From assembly GCA_949499105.1 (NCBI GenBank), contig CATEFX010000028.1, positions 62,001-126,000 on the forward strand: a DNA stretch of 64,000 bases. Direction: 5' to 3'. The DNA is from Formosa sp. Hel1_33_131 (GTDB taxonomy: Bacteria; Bacteroidota; Bacteroidia; Flavobacteriales; Flavobacteriaceae). A model generated the notes under the pieces. The model saw nothing but the letters and a program-made list of their open reading frames with translations, did no database searches and was not told the origin of the DNA. Positions 44,911 to 54,986 of this stretch are shown here, piece after piece; the first letter of the stretch is position 1; every line of letters begins with the position of its first letter. Both the position numbers and the translations under genes were made by a program.

Positions 44911-45146
44911 TATACATTTAGATCAGATTAAGACCCCCAAGTCAAAAACTTCACAACCAATTGATTCAATAGTTAGATATTAGTTTACTGTAAATATTAC
45001 AGTGGCGTGCATGTATGCTTTGGTTTCAAAAATACGAGTCCTGTATCCATTATGCATTCGATGACATCATAAATAATGACAAACAAAATAGTGTGTTATC
45101 CCGAAATATATAGCCGTTAACACAAGCTTTTGTTGGGATATAACTA

Positions 45147-45156
45147 GTTGTGTGCA
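45147..45156 (+). repeat. Inverted repeat, left copy, before unknown gene
   Basis: GTTGTGTGCA, exactly complementary to 45708-45717. Both copies have AT-rich flanks with TATAAC/GTATAAC nearby. Confidence 0.6.
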
Positions 45157-45177
45157 ATTTGAGAAAACTTTGAACTA

Positions 45178-45726
45178 ATGAATATTATTCAAGAATTAAC
45201 AGAAAAATATAGCGGAAAATATTCAGAGGATTTGACTAAAAGTGTAAATAGTCCGATAGGAAAATACATTTATCAACCAAAAAACGGAATTATAGAAGTT
45301 GACGGAACTAAAATCAGTATAAATCTGAATGAAGTTAGTGGAGCAATGCCTGTAACTGAACCGTTTCGTATTACTTTGCATTTAGACAAAACTCACGAAA
45401 CTGAACTGACTGTTTTCCCAAAAGATTTATGGAATACATTTTTGGATATTATTCTACCAAAACGGAGAGCATTTATTCCTAAGCCGATTTTAAAACAATT
45501 TTGGTTTGGTGGAAATATAGACTTGTTAAAGCAACTCGCATCTGATAAAATTTTTACTGAAAACATAATAAACGAAAGAATTTATATAAAAACTGGAAAC
45601 AAACCAACAAACCGAATTGTATTAACGCCTGAATTTGGGATTAAGGACATTAACCAATTCGAAAAGTTCGTTTCTGTTCTTAAACGGATTGAAAACAAAA
45701 TAAAAACTGCACACAACAACGTATAA
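45178..45726 (+). CDS. Hypothetical protein in cassette-like setting
   Basis: A 182-residue soluble protein that I do not recognise. It has no signal peptide, membrane segment or known motif; it is rich in K, I, N and T, with a mixed helix/strand look (IIEVDGTKISINLNEV, FRITLHLDKTHETELTVFPK). The last codons (KTAHNNV) lie inside the right copy of an inverted repeat whose left copy is 22 bases before the start, so the gene fills the space between the repeats. Neighbours on both sides are housekeeping genes. Transfer as a unit is likely; function is unknown. Confidence 0.6.
   Translation: MNIIQELTEKYSGKYSEDLTKSVNSPIGKYIYQPKNGIIEVDGTKISINLNEVSGAMPVTEPFRITLHLDKTHETELTVFPKDLWNTFLDIILPKRRAFIPKPILKQFWFGGNIDLLKQLASDKIFTENIINERIYIKTGNKPTNRIVLTPEFGIKDINQFEKFVSVLKRIENKIKTAHNNV
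45708..45717 (-). repeat. Inverted repeat, right copy, at 3' end of unknown gene
   Basis: TGCACACAAC, exactly complementary to 45147-45156, overlapping codons for Ala-His-Asn of the gene and followed by AACGTATAACTC. Confidence 0.6.
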
Positions 45727-45841
45727 CTCAAATTGCTAAATAGAGAAATATAGAATGATTCTAAAATCAATAAACAGTAGATTTAACAAACAAAAAGTTG
45801 AGGTAAGTAATCCGCAACTTTAGTTATACAAAACCGCTGCG

Positions 45842-45973
45842 CAAAGTCTCCCGACTTTGAGTTGTGTTTCGCAAAGCTTGACTTCGTCTAATCTTTGATT
45901 CCACGACTTTGTGGTACATAAAAAATGAAAAAACACCCCCTGTTCGAAGTCTCTGACTTTGAGCTTGGTGTTC
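45842..45973. repeat. Cluster of GACTT hairpins
   Basis: Copy one is CAAAGTC-TCCC-GACTTTG (45842-45859), followed by AGTTGTGTTTC. Copy two is CGAAGTC-TCT-GACTTTG (45945-45961), followed by AGCTTGGTGTTC. Between them are CTTGACTTCG and CCAC-GACTTT-GTGG (45901-45914). The two copies look like degenerate direct repeats about 103 bases apart. The stretch lies between the cassette-like gene and ligA. Confidence 0.6.
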
Positions 45974-46008
45974 AAAACTCCGTAAAACAAAAAAAAATAC
46001 AAAAAAAC

Positions 46009-48024
<2,016 letters not shown>

Positions 48025-48112
48025 TTAATATTTTGCCCGACTAAGATATAAAAATGAGCGATACTCAGAACCCAATTCGAGAGATTTTATCAGCAATTTA
48101 GTCAACAATAAA

Positions 48113-48961
48113 TCAACGTTTTTTGGCGCGAATCAGTCTGGGTTTGGTGAAAATATCTGTTTTTAGTTGAACGTCTTCAAAATGATCTGAAGAAAAAAGT
48201 GCTTTGGTCTCTTCCCCCAAATATTCATTGATTTCAAAATACAGTAAGCCGTCTTTTTTAAGGGTGAGATTACTTAGCTCAACAATGGCCTTATAAAACA
48301 AAAGCGGAGCATCGTTTTCAACAAACAACGCTAAATGTGGTTCATGCTCTAATACATTGGGTGCCATGAATTCTTTTTCAAGTTCCCGAACATACGGCGG
48401 ATTGGACACGATGATATCAAAGGACCGATCGGCGTTGGTCCACTCCAAAACATTTGCTTCAATACCCGTAATTTGTACCTTATTTTGCTGGGCATTTTGC
48501 TGAACGACAGATAAGGCTTCTGGGCTCACATCCAAAGCATAGACCGCTGCTTGTGGCAAATATTTTGCCAAACTGATTGCAATACAGCCAGATCCAGAAC
48601 CAATATCTAAAATTTTAAGCGGTTGATTTGGGTTTGCATCTTTTAAAATCCAAGCCACCAACTCTTCCGTTTCTGGGCGTGGAATTAATACCTTAGAATT
48701 GACGCTAAAGTCTAACCCATAAAAAGAGGTGGTTCCCAAAATATACTGAATGGGTTCATACTCTAACAAACGTCCAATGGCCGCCTCAAAAAACTCAAAT
48801 GTATCGGGGGTAATATGAGTCTCTGCCTTTAGACTGATATCAATTCGTTTGAAGTTCAACCGGTCTTCGCATAAGAGGTTAAAAAAAGACGTTATTTCTT
48901 CTTTAGGATAATACCCGAGAAGTCCATTTTGAAAAAAATCTTGAAGTGCTTTTAATTGCAT
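48113..48961 (-). CDS. prmC: Release factor N5-glutamine methyltransferase PrmC
   Basis: A 282-residue enzyme that methylates the GGQ glutamine of release factors RF1 and RF2. It has SAM motif ILDIGSGSGCIAISLAKYLP and the glutamine-binding IVSNPPYV. The start at 48961 (MQLKALQDFF) was chosen over 48982 because it overlaps the stop of the GNAT gene as TAATG, a coupling used elsewhere in this window. It is followed by ligA on the same strand. Confidence 0.93.
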   Translation of the reverse strand: MQLKALQDFFQNGLLGYYPKEEITSFFNLLCEDRLNFKRIDISLKAETHITPDTFEFFEAAIGRLLEYEPIQYILGTTSFYGLDFSVNSKVLIPRPETEELVAWILKDANPNQPLKILDIGSGSGCIAISLAKYLPQAAVYALDVSPEALSVVQQNAQQNKVQITGIEANVLEWTNADRSFDIIVSNPPYVRELEKEFMAPNVLEHEPHLALFVENDAPLLFYKAIVELSNLTLKKDGLLYFEINEYLGEETKALFSSDHFEDVQLKTDIFTKPRLIRAKKR

Positions 48962-49437
48962 TATAACGTTTTTAACATCCAAATCCCACAGGAATTGTGC
49001 CCCGTATTTCCCATCGGGCTTTCTAGAGATTCAAAGTGGTGGTGTTTGTATAATTTTTGAGCCGTCTCTAATTTTGAAAGGGTTTCTAAATAGCACTGCT
49101 TGTACCCCATTGTTTTGGCCGCTTCTAAACAAACCTGAAGCAGTTGTTTAGCATAGCCTTTTCCACGAATTTCGAGTGAAAAATACATTTTTTGAAGTTC
49201 ACAAATAGCTAGAGAGCCCTCTGTTAGCCCCTTTATTCCTGCACCGCCTCTAACAATACCATCTTCTTCAATTACAAAATAAACCGCGTTTTTGTCTTGA
49301 TAGGATTCAAACATTCGAGTGGTTTCTATATCTTCGTAAGCAGTCCCCGTTAAAGGAAGCCCAAGCTCAATAAATGTCGATTTTATGATGGATTCGATTT
49401 GTAAAGTGTCCTCGAATTTAATTTCTCTAATACGCAT
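48961..49437 (-). CDS. GNAT family N-acetyltransferase
   Basis: A 158-residue GNAT enzyme. The acetyl-CoA binding loop is seen in LQKMYFSLEIRGKGYAKQLLQVCL (about 90-113, RGKGYA is the Q/RxxGxA motif). The N-terminal part starts MRIREIKFEDTLQIESIIKSTFIELGLP. The substrate is unknown. It is coupled to prmC by a TAATG overlap, which suggests shared transcription but not necessarily a shared role. Confidence 0.88.
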   Translation of the reverse strand: MRIREIKFEDTLQIESIIKSTFIELGLPLTGTAYEDIETTRMFESYQDKNAVYFVIEEDGIVRGGAGIKGLTEGSLAICELQKMYFSLEIRGKGYAKQLLQVCLEAAKTMGYKQCYLETLSKLETAQKLYKHHHFESLESPMGNTGHNSCGIWMLKTL

Positions 49438-49501
49438 GTTATGGATACCAATTAATAAATCTTATTTTTGTTGCTCGAAGATACATATAATACCCAAAAA
49501 A

Positions 49502-49966
49502 ATGATGAAAAAATTCACGATCCTACTCCTAATTAGTTTAATGGTTAGCTGCTCGGTAAAGCAAAAGCCTATATTTATTAAAGTAGATAATATCAAACTT
49601 GTAGAGTCTAATTCAAGAAATCTGACCTTAACAGCAAATGCACTTTTCAACAATCCAAATGACATTGGGGGTCGATTGAATACCGAAGGCGTCAATGTAT
49701 ATGTAAATGATATTTTGATGGGATTTGTTAGTGCCGAAGAATTTAAAGTCCCTGCAAATGAAGATTTTAAAGTCCCGCTTCAAATTGATATTGATCCAAA
49801 AAAACTTTTTGACAAAGACCCAGATGGATTTTTGGGTGGACTCCTAAAAAGTGTCCTCAGTCGCAACATAACGGTAAAATATGAAGGTATTATCAATTTT
49901 AAAACCTTCGGATTCACGTACAAATACCCCATTAGTAAAACTGAAACCATTAAAATTAAATTATAA
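49502..49966 (+). CDS. LEA type 2-like lipoprotein
   Basis: A 154-residue lipoprotein with lipobox MVSC (Cys at about residue 17) and a single beta-rich domain with the LEA type 2/WHy pattern (RNLTLTANALFNNPNDIGGRL, NVYVNDILMGFVSAEEFKVPANEDFKVPL). The frame extends upstream to 49385, but only the start at 49502 or 49505 gives a proper signal peptide. ribD follows directly, its reading frame beginning at the stop codon of this gene. Confidence 0.82.
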   Translation: MMKKFTILLLISLMVSCSVKQKPIFIKVDNIKLVESNSRNLTLTANALFNNPNDIGGRLNTEGVNVYVNDILMGFVSAEEFKVPANEDFKVPLQIDIDPKKLFDKDPDGFLGGLLKSVLSRNITVKYEGIINFKTFGFTYKYPISKTETIKIKL

Positions 49967-50967
49967 TCACTCACAAACATTATATAGCACGTTGTATTAA
50001 AATCGCCAAAAATGGCTTAGGTTCAACAGCCCCAAACCCGATGGTGGGCTGTGTGATTGTGGTGAAGGATCAAATTATTGCAGAAGGCTATACAAGTCCT
50101 TATGGTGGTGCACATGCCGAAGCTAATGCTATTAATTCTGTTAAAAATCTGGAACTTCTTAAACAGGCCACCTTGTATGTGACTTTAGAACCTTGCGCAC
50201 ATTATGGAAAAACACCACCCTGTAGCGATTTGATCATCGCTCATAAAATTCCTAGAATTGTGATTGGTTGTTTAGACACACACGACAAAGTTTGTGGAAA
50301 AGGCATTTCAAAACTAAAAGCTGCTGGCTGTGAAGTGATTGTAGGGGTTTTAGAATCCGAATGTCATGACCATCACAAACGCTTTTTGACCTATCACACC
50401 AAAAAGCGTCCTTATATTATACTAAAATGGGCCGAAAGCACCGATGGCTTCATCGCCCCTCTATCAAAGTCTGAAACTAAACCCGTTTGGATTAGTAATC
50501 CACAGTCCAGACAATTGGTGCATCAATGGCGTGCCGAAGAACAGGCCATCTTGGTAGGCGCTAACACCGTTATTAAAGACAACCCTCGTCTCACCACTAG
50601 AGCAGTCGCCGGTCCAAACCCAATTCGGGTGGTGATCGATCTCAACAATTCGCTGCCAGATTCCTCCCATATATTTAACTCAGAAGCAAAAACAATTCGA
50701 CTCACTTCAAATGAGGTGGACACAAACAAACCGCTGGCGGAACAACTGTGTGCTATATTATATGAACACCATATCACTTCTATCATTATTGAAGGGGGAC
50801 AAAAAACACTCCAAACATTTATTGATGCCAACTTTTGGGATGAAGCGCGTATATTTTCGAGCGAGTTGAATTTAATTGCGGGCGTTCGGAAACCAAAAAT
50901 CAATGGAACTTTAGTCACTACAAAAAGGATTGAATCCGATACCTTAAAAACTTTTATAAATGATTAA
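49966..50967 (+). CDS. ribD: Riboflavin biosynthesis protein RibD, non-standard start codon
   Basis: A bifunctional enzyme for two riboflavin steps: deamination of the pyrimidine and reduction of the ribosyl side chain. The deaminase zinc site is in HAEANAIN and EPCAHYGKTPPC; the reductase half starts at about residue 145 (PYIILKWAESTDGFIAP). The first ATG (50041) would begin at MVGCVIV and drop the conserved helix HKHYIARCIKIAKNGLGSTAPNP, which is encoded in frame upstream. That part has no ATG, GTG or TTG. ATC at 49966, overlapping the previous stop as TAATC, is where ATG would be expected, so either a rare start or a G-to-C change is involved. The length is about 333 residues. Confidence 0.85.
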   Translation: MTHKHYIARCIKIAKNGLGSTAPNPMVGCVIVVKDQIIAEGYTSPYGGAHAEANAINSVKNLELLKQATLYVTLEPCAHYGKTPPCSDLIIAHKIPRIVIGCLDTHDKVCGKGISKLKAAGCEVIVGVLESECHDHHKRFLTYHTKKRPYIILKWAESTDGFIAPLSKSETKPVWISNPQSRQLVHQWRAEEQAILVGANTVIKDNPRLTTRAVAGPNPIRVVIDLNNSLPDSSHIFNSEAKTIRLTSNEVDTNKPLAEQLCAILYEHHITSIIIEGGQKTLQTFIDANFWDEARIFSSELNLIAGVRKPKINGTLVTTKRIESDTLKTFIND

Positions 50968-51589
50968 CACGCTTATTTTTGATTTTGGAGATGTCTTTAT
51001 CAACTTAGACAAACCAGCTATTGAACGCTCCTTATTTAAACTCGGAGTGCCAGCCATTACAGAAGACATGCTTGAAGTAGCGATGCAGTATGAAAGAGGC
51101 TTAATAAGTACTGAGAAATTTGTAAGTTCATTTACGACCAAATACCCCGCGATCACTGCCCAACAATTTAAAAAAGCATGGAATTCAATCATTTTAGATT
51201 TTCCAGAATACCGTTTAGAGTTTATAGAAAAATTATCTACAACAAAAAACTACACACTTATCTTACTAAGTAATACGAATGCGCTTCATATCGAGCAAGT
51301 GATTACAAACATGACCTTAGATCGATACGAACGATTTAAAAATTGTTTTGACCAATTCTATGTGTCGCATGAACTACAGTTACGAAAACCCGATGTGTCT
51401 ATCTATAAATATGTATTAGAAGCGAACCAACTCGAAGCAGTTTCTTGTTTTTTTGTGGATGATACGAAAGAGAATACGGAAGCAGCGTCACAACTCGGGA
51501 TCCATACTTGGAATAATGACCCTGTAAAAGAGGATGTAATTAGACTCTTTGAGAATCCTTTATTCACAAACGCACCTCAGCCGTGTTAA
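50960..51589 (+). CDS. HAD-superfamily phosphatase (YihX-like)
   Basis: A 209-residue HAD hydrolase. Motif I is FDFGDV (D8 as nucleophile, with Gly where most members have the second Asp), motif II LLSNTN, motif III Lys in LRKPDVSIY and motif IV FFVDDTKEN. The DxG form and LSNTN resemble E. coli YihX, which acts on glucose 1-phosphate. It overlaps ribD by 8 bases and the next gene by 7, so it is in the ribD operon. A role as the missing riboflavin-pathway phosphatase is possible but speculative. Confidence 0.88.
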   Translation: MINTLIFDFGDVFINLDKPAIERSLFKLGVPAITEDMLEVAMQYERGLISTEKFVSSFTTKYPAITAQQFKKAWNSIILDFPEYRLEFIEKLSTTKNYTLILLSNTNALHIEQVITNMTLDRYERFKNCFDQFYVSHELQLRKPDVSIYKYVLEANQLEAVSCFFVDDTKENTEAASQLGIHTWNNDPVKEDVIRLFENPLFTNAPQPC

Positions 51590-52188
51590 GCTATAGAACC
51601 ATCACTAGCCCTTCCGATGAAATTTTGTATAAAGACAAAGGAAGTAAGTTTTTTGGGTATGCATTTCCGATAAAAACAGATGATGAAGTTAAAGAGTTTA
51701 TAAAAATTCTTAAACAAAAACATTCCAGTGCGGGGCATTTTTGCTACGCCTACCAACACGGCATTGAAACGCCCTATTACAGAGCTTCGGACGATGGCGA
51801 GCCCTCAAACAGTGCGGGACTACCCATTTACGGACAACTCCAAGCCTTTGAGCTTACCAATGTTTTGGTGGTGGTTGTTCGCTATTTTGGAGGTACAAAA
51901 TTGGGCGTTGGCGGCTTAATAAGTGCTTATAAAACCTCGGCAAAATTAAGTTTGGAGGCGAGTCCAATTAAAGTGAAAGAAATTTTAATCCCTTTCAAGC
52001 TAACATTTGTGTATCAAGATTTAAGTAAAGTCATGCGAATTATCAAAAAACAGCAACTTATTTTAAAATCTCAGCGTTTAGAAATGGAATGTGAAGTCGT
52101 GATTTTAGTCAAAAAAAGCAATAAAAAAAGCTTCCAAACCACTTTTGAGGCATTTCATAAAATAAAAGTTGAAATTTTGAACGATTAA
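51583..52188 (+). CDS. YigZ/IMPACT family protein
   Basis: A 201-residue protein with a GTG start, overlapping the HAD gene by 7 bases. The N-terminal UPF0029/IMPACT domain (about 5-120) has KGSKFFGYAFPIKTDDE, AGHFCYAYQHG, SDDGEPSNSAGLPI and VVRYFGGTKLGVGGLISAYK. The C-terminal domain is EF-G domain IV-like. Relatives are linked to translation control, but the bacterial role is unclear. Its 3' end overlaps the convergent thioesterase gene by 4 bases. Confidence 0.9.
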   Translation: MLSYRTITSPSDEILYKDKGSKFFGYAFPIKTDDEVKEFIKILKQKHSSAGHFCYAYQHGIETPYYRASDDGEPSNSAGLPIYGQLQAFELTNVLVVVVRYFGGTKLGVGGLISAYKTSAKLSLEASPIKVKEILIPFKLTFVYQDLSKVMRIIKKQQLILKSQRLEMECEVVILVKKSNKKSFQTTFEAFHKIKVEILND

Positions 52189-52583
52189 ATTTGCAGTTTA
52201 TCTAAAATATACTGTGGACAACGCATCGGAAAATTCGATTTAATGTTAACAAACGCCAACTTTGTGTGCGCTGTGGTCAGTAATTCACCGCTAGAATTAT
52301 GAATTTGGTATGAAAACTCAATAGAAGCTGTTGGCCGTTTTATAAGCGTGGTTGAAACCGTCAAAATGTCATCGTAAAAAGCTGGTTTCAAGTATTTTAA
52401 ATCTAATGAAACCACCGGAAGCATCACGTTGTTTTCTTCCATTTGTTTATACGACATCCCTATGGCATTGAGCCACTCTAAACGTCCTATTTCGAGATAC
52501 TGAGCATAATTTCCATGGTATACGATGCCCATTTGATCCGTTTCTCCGTACCTTACTTTTATGTTTGTTTGATGTGTATTCAT
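52185..52583 (-). CDS. Acyl-CoA thioesterase (YbgC-like hotdog fold)
   Basis: A 132-residue thioesterase with RYGETDQMGIVYHGNYAQYLEIGRLEWL, which holds the active-site Asp and His of the 4-hydroxybenzoyl-CoA thioesterase type. These enzymes hydrolyse short to medium acyl-CoA; YbgC of E. coli is linked to the Tol-Pal region, but no tol genes are here. It is divergent from dnaA across 182 AT-rich bases. Confidence 0.88.
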   Translation of the reverse strand: MNTHQTNIKVRYGETDQMGIVYHGNYAQYLEIGRLEWLNAIGMSYKQMEENNVMLPVVSLDLKYLKPAFYDDILTVSTTLIKRPTASIEFSYQIHNSSGELLTTAHTKLAFVNIKSNFPMRCPQYILDKLQI

Positions 52584-52765
52584 TTATTAAAATTTGTATC
52601 TTTATAAAGAATTTAAACATGCGATAAAAATATTATATAATCAATTAAATTTGATTTTTTTTTCTGGTTTTTTGTTCACATATTTGTCATATCAAACGAT
52701 ACAGAATAGTTCCCCTAACATTTTGCTTTTTTTGAGCATTAACCAAAAAAAAATATTTAATAAAA

Positions 52766-54193
52766 ATGAATAACACTGCGCAATCGGTTTGGCAAAACTG
52801 TCTCAACTTTATAGAAGACAACATTCAGCCACAAGCCTATAAAACTTGGTTTGAACCCATTGTTGCTGTGAAACTCGACGACCATGCGTTAAGTATTCAG
52901 GTTCCTAGTAAATTTTTCTATGAGTGGTTAGAAGAACACTACGTAAAAATATTAAAAGTCGCCCTCACAAAAGAGCTCGGTATCCATGCCAAATTGGTGT
53001 ACATCATCAAAATGGAGAATACGTATGGGAACAAACAACCATTTACCGAAAAAATCCCAAGTTCTAACCGTTCGGCGGTCTATTCACAACAAGTGAATAT
53101 CCCTTTAAAAAATAAAAATCCTGAGTTAAAAAACCCGTTTGTAATTCCAGGCATTCGGAATGTTAAAATTGAATCTCAACTGAATCCAATATATACCTTT
53201 GAAAATTTTCTTGAAGGCGACTCAAATCGATTGGCAAGAAACGCGAGTATCGCAGTTGCGAATAAGCCCGGAGGGACCTCTTTTAACCCACTACTCATCT
53301 TTGGGGGTGTTGGCCTAGGCAAAACGCACTTAGCGCACGCTATAGGGGTTGACGTAAAGGATAAATATCCTGAAAAAACAGTTTTGTATATCTCTGCAGA
53401 AAAATTTACCCAACAATACATTGAATCTGTAAAAAAGAATAATCGTAATGATTTCATTCATTTTTATCAAATCATCGATGTTTTGATTATTGATGACGTG
53501 CAATTCCTTTCTGGAAAATCCGGAACTCAAGATGTATTCTTTCATATTTTTAACCATTTACATCAAAACGGAAAACAAGTCATTCTGACGAGTGATAAGG
53601 CGCCTGTAGACATGCAAGACATTGAGCAACGCTTATTGTCTCGTTTTAAATGGGGATTATCAGCTGAACTCCAAAATCCAGATTTTGAAACACGTGTCTC
53701 TATTGTGAAAAACAAACTATACAGAGATGGTGTTGAAATGCCCGAAGACATTATTGAATATTTAGCCAAACACATCACTTCAAATGTACGTGAATTAGAA
53801 GGGGCTATCATTTCATTAATTGCACAATCTTCATTCAATAAAAAAGAAATTACGCTCTCGTTAGCTAAAGAGATTGTTGAGAAATTTGTAAAAAACACTA
53901 AACGAGAAGTGTCAATTGACTACATTCAAAAAGTCGTTTCAGATTATTTTCAAATGGATGTAGATACGCTTCAATCCAAAACCCGAAAACGTCACATTGT
54001 TCAAGCGAGACAATTGGCCATGTTTTTTGCGAAAAAATTCACAAAAGCGTCCTTAGCTAGTATTGGATCTCAAATTGGAAAACGCGACCATGCGACCGTT
54101 TTACATGCTTGCAAAACAGTTAACAATCTTTCTACAACCGATAAACAGTTTAGAAAATACGTTGAGGATTTGACCAAGAAATTATCTGTATAA
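52766..54193 (+). CDS. dnaA: Chromosomal replication initiator DnaA
   Basis: A 475-residue initiator of replication. Domain I (about 1-85) is followed by a short linker, the AAA+ domain with Walker A GGVGLGKTHLAHA and Walker B VLIIDDVQFLSG, and the C-terminal DNA-binding domain with GKRDHATVLHACKTVNNL. The flanking spacers (182 bases before, 85 after) have no cluster of TTATCCACA-like boxes, and dnaN, rpmH and gyrB do not adjoin, so oriC need not be here. Confidence 0.97.
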   Translation: MNNTAQSVWQNCLNFIEDNIQPQAYKTWFEPIVAVKLDDHALSIQVPSKFFYEWLEEHYVKILKVALTKELGIHAKLVYIIKMENTYGNKQPFTEKIPSSNRSAVYSQQVNIPLKNKNPELKNPFVIPGIRNVKIESQLNPIYTFENFLEGDSNRLARNASIAVANKPGGTSFNPLLIFGGVGLGKTHLAHAIGVDVKDKYPEKTVLYISAEKFTQQYIESVKKNNRNDFIHFYQIIDVLIIDDVQFLSGKSGTQDVFFHIFNHLHQNGKQVILTSDKAPVDMQDIEQRLLSRFKWGLSAELQNPDFETRVSIVKNKLYRDGVEMPEDIIEYLAKHITSNVRELEGAIISLIAQSSFNKKEITLSLAKEIVEKFVKNTKREVSIDYIQKVVSDYFQMDVDTLQSKTRKRHIVQARQLAMFFAKKFTKASLASIGSQIGKRDHATVLHACKTVNNLSTTDKQFRKYVEDLTKKLSV

Positions 54194-54278
54194 ATAGTAT
54201 CCAAAATCTGTACACACGCGCTTGCTTCCCGAAGTCGAATACAACCTATCCGTTTAAAAATCACTAAAATTCAATAAA

Positions 54279-54986
54279 ATGACTGGTAAATTATACTTAA
54301 TTCCAACGGGCTTAGGCGATAATGCGCCATTAGAAATTCTTCCCATTTCTATTAAAAAAGTGATTGAAAATATTGACACCTATATTGTAGAAAATGAAAA
54401 GGCTGCTCGAAAGTTTATCAAAACGGTGAGTTCAGGAAAGTCGCAAGGAAGTCTAAGTTTGTTTAGCCTAAATAAGTTTACCGATCCCTTAGAAATCCCC
54501 TCGTTTTTAGAAGAATGCCTGGCAGGAAACTCCGTTGGCTTACTTTCTGACGCTGGCTGTCCTGGGGTCGCAGATCCGGGAGCAGAAGTCGTGAAAATAG
54601 CACATGAACAAAACATACGAGTGATTCCTCTGGTTGGCCCCTCTTCCATATTATTAGCAATGATGAGCTCTGGAATGAATGGTCAAAACTTTGCTTTTAA
54701 TGGCTATTTACCAATTGATAAAGGCGAGCGAAAATCAAAAATAAAACAACTCGAAAGACGCTCGTTTGAAGAACATCAATCTCAGTTATTTATTGAGACT
54801 CCGTATCGGAATAATAGTATTTTAGAAGATTTGTTTACACACCTACATCCCGAAACTCGAATTTGTGTGGCTTGTGATTTGACCTTAGCTTCTGAATACA
54901 TCAAAACTCAAACCGCAAAAGACTGGAAACATTCGAAATTAGATTTCCACAAACGTCCCGCCATTTTTATCATACAAAAAGATTAA
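54279..54986 (+). CDS. RsmI-like tetrapyrrole-methylase-family methyltransferase
   Basis: A 235-residue SAM-dependent methyltransferase of the TP-methylase fold: KLYLIPTGLGDNAPLEILP at the N-terminus, LLSDAGCPGVADPGAEVVKIAH and VPLVGPSSILLAMMSSGMNG-like PLVGPSSILLAMMSSGMNG in the middle. RsmI methylates the 2'-O of C1402 in 16S rRNA. This version lacks the C-terminal extension of E. coli RsmI (286 residues), which is typical of the Bacteroidota form, so the target is likely but not certain. Its stop overlaps the convergent gene by 4 bases. Confidence 0.87.
   Translation: MTGKLYLIPTGLGDNAPLEILPISIKKVIENIDTYIVENEKAARKFIKTVSSGKSQGSLSLFSLNKFTDPLEIPSFLEECLAGNSVGLLSDAGCPGVADPGAEVVKIAHEQNIRVIPLVGPSSILLAMMSSGMNGQNFAFNGYLPIDKGERKSKIKQLERRSFEEHQSQLFIETPYRNNSILEDLFTHLHPETRICVACDLTLASEYIKTQTAKDWKHSKLDFHKRPAIFIIQKD

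Larger units (their letters stand above)
44835..45177. other. 343-bp region without a gene: terminator, small palindromes, cassette-like left end
   Basis: Besides the acyl-CoA synthetase terminator it holds a perfect ACTGTAA/TTACAGT palindrome (44987-45003). Towards the right edge come ACACAA (45120-45125) and TTGTGT (45148-45153), which can pair, and GTTGTGTGCA (45147-45156), which is repeated inverted at the end of the next gene. I see no coding frame in it. Confidence 0.6.

Noticed and set aside
45820-46002. Minus-strand open frame of 60 codons beside ligA
   Set aside because: It is made of the GACTT hairpin repeats and low-complexity sequence; no start signal or family match.
49385-49501. 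N-terminal extension of the LEA-type lipoprotein
   Set aside because: Only the later start gives a signal peptide with lipobox, and the extension overlaps the divergent GNAT gene.
52584-54278. Replication origin next to dnaA
   Set aside because: The spacers on both sides of dnaA have no cluster of DnaA boxes; a single TTGTCCACA-like site in the thioesterase gene is not enough. A GC-skew plot of the whole chromosome would decide.
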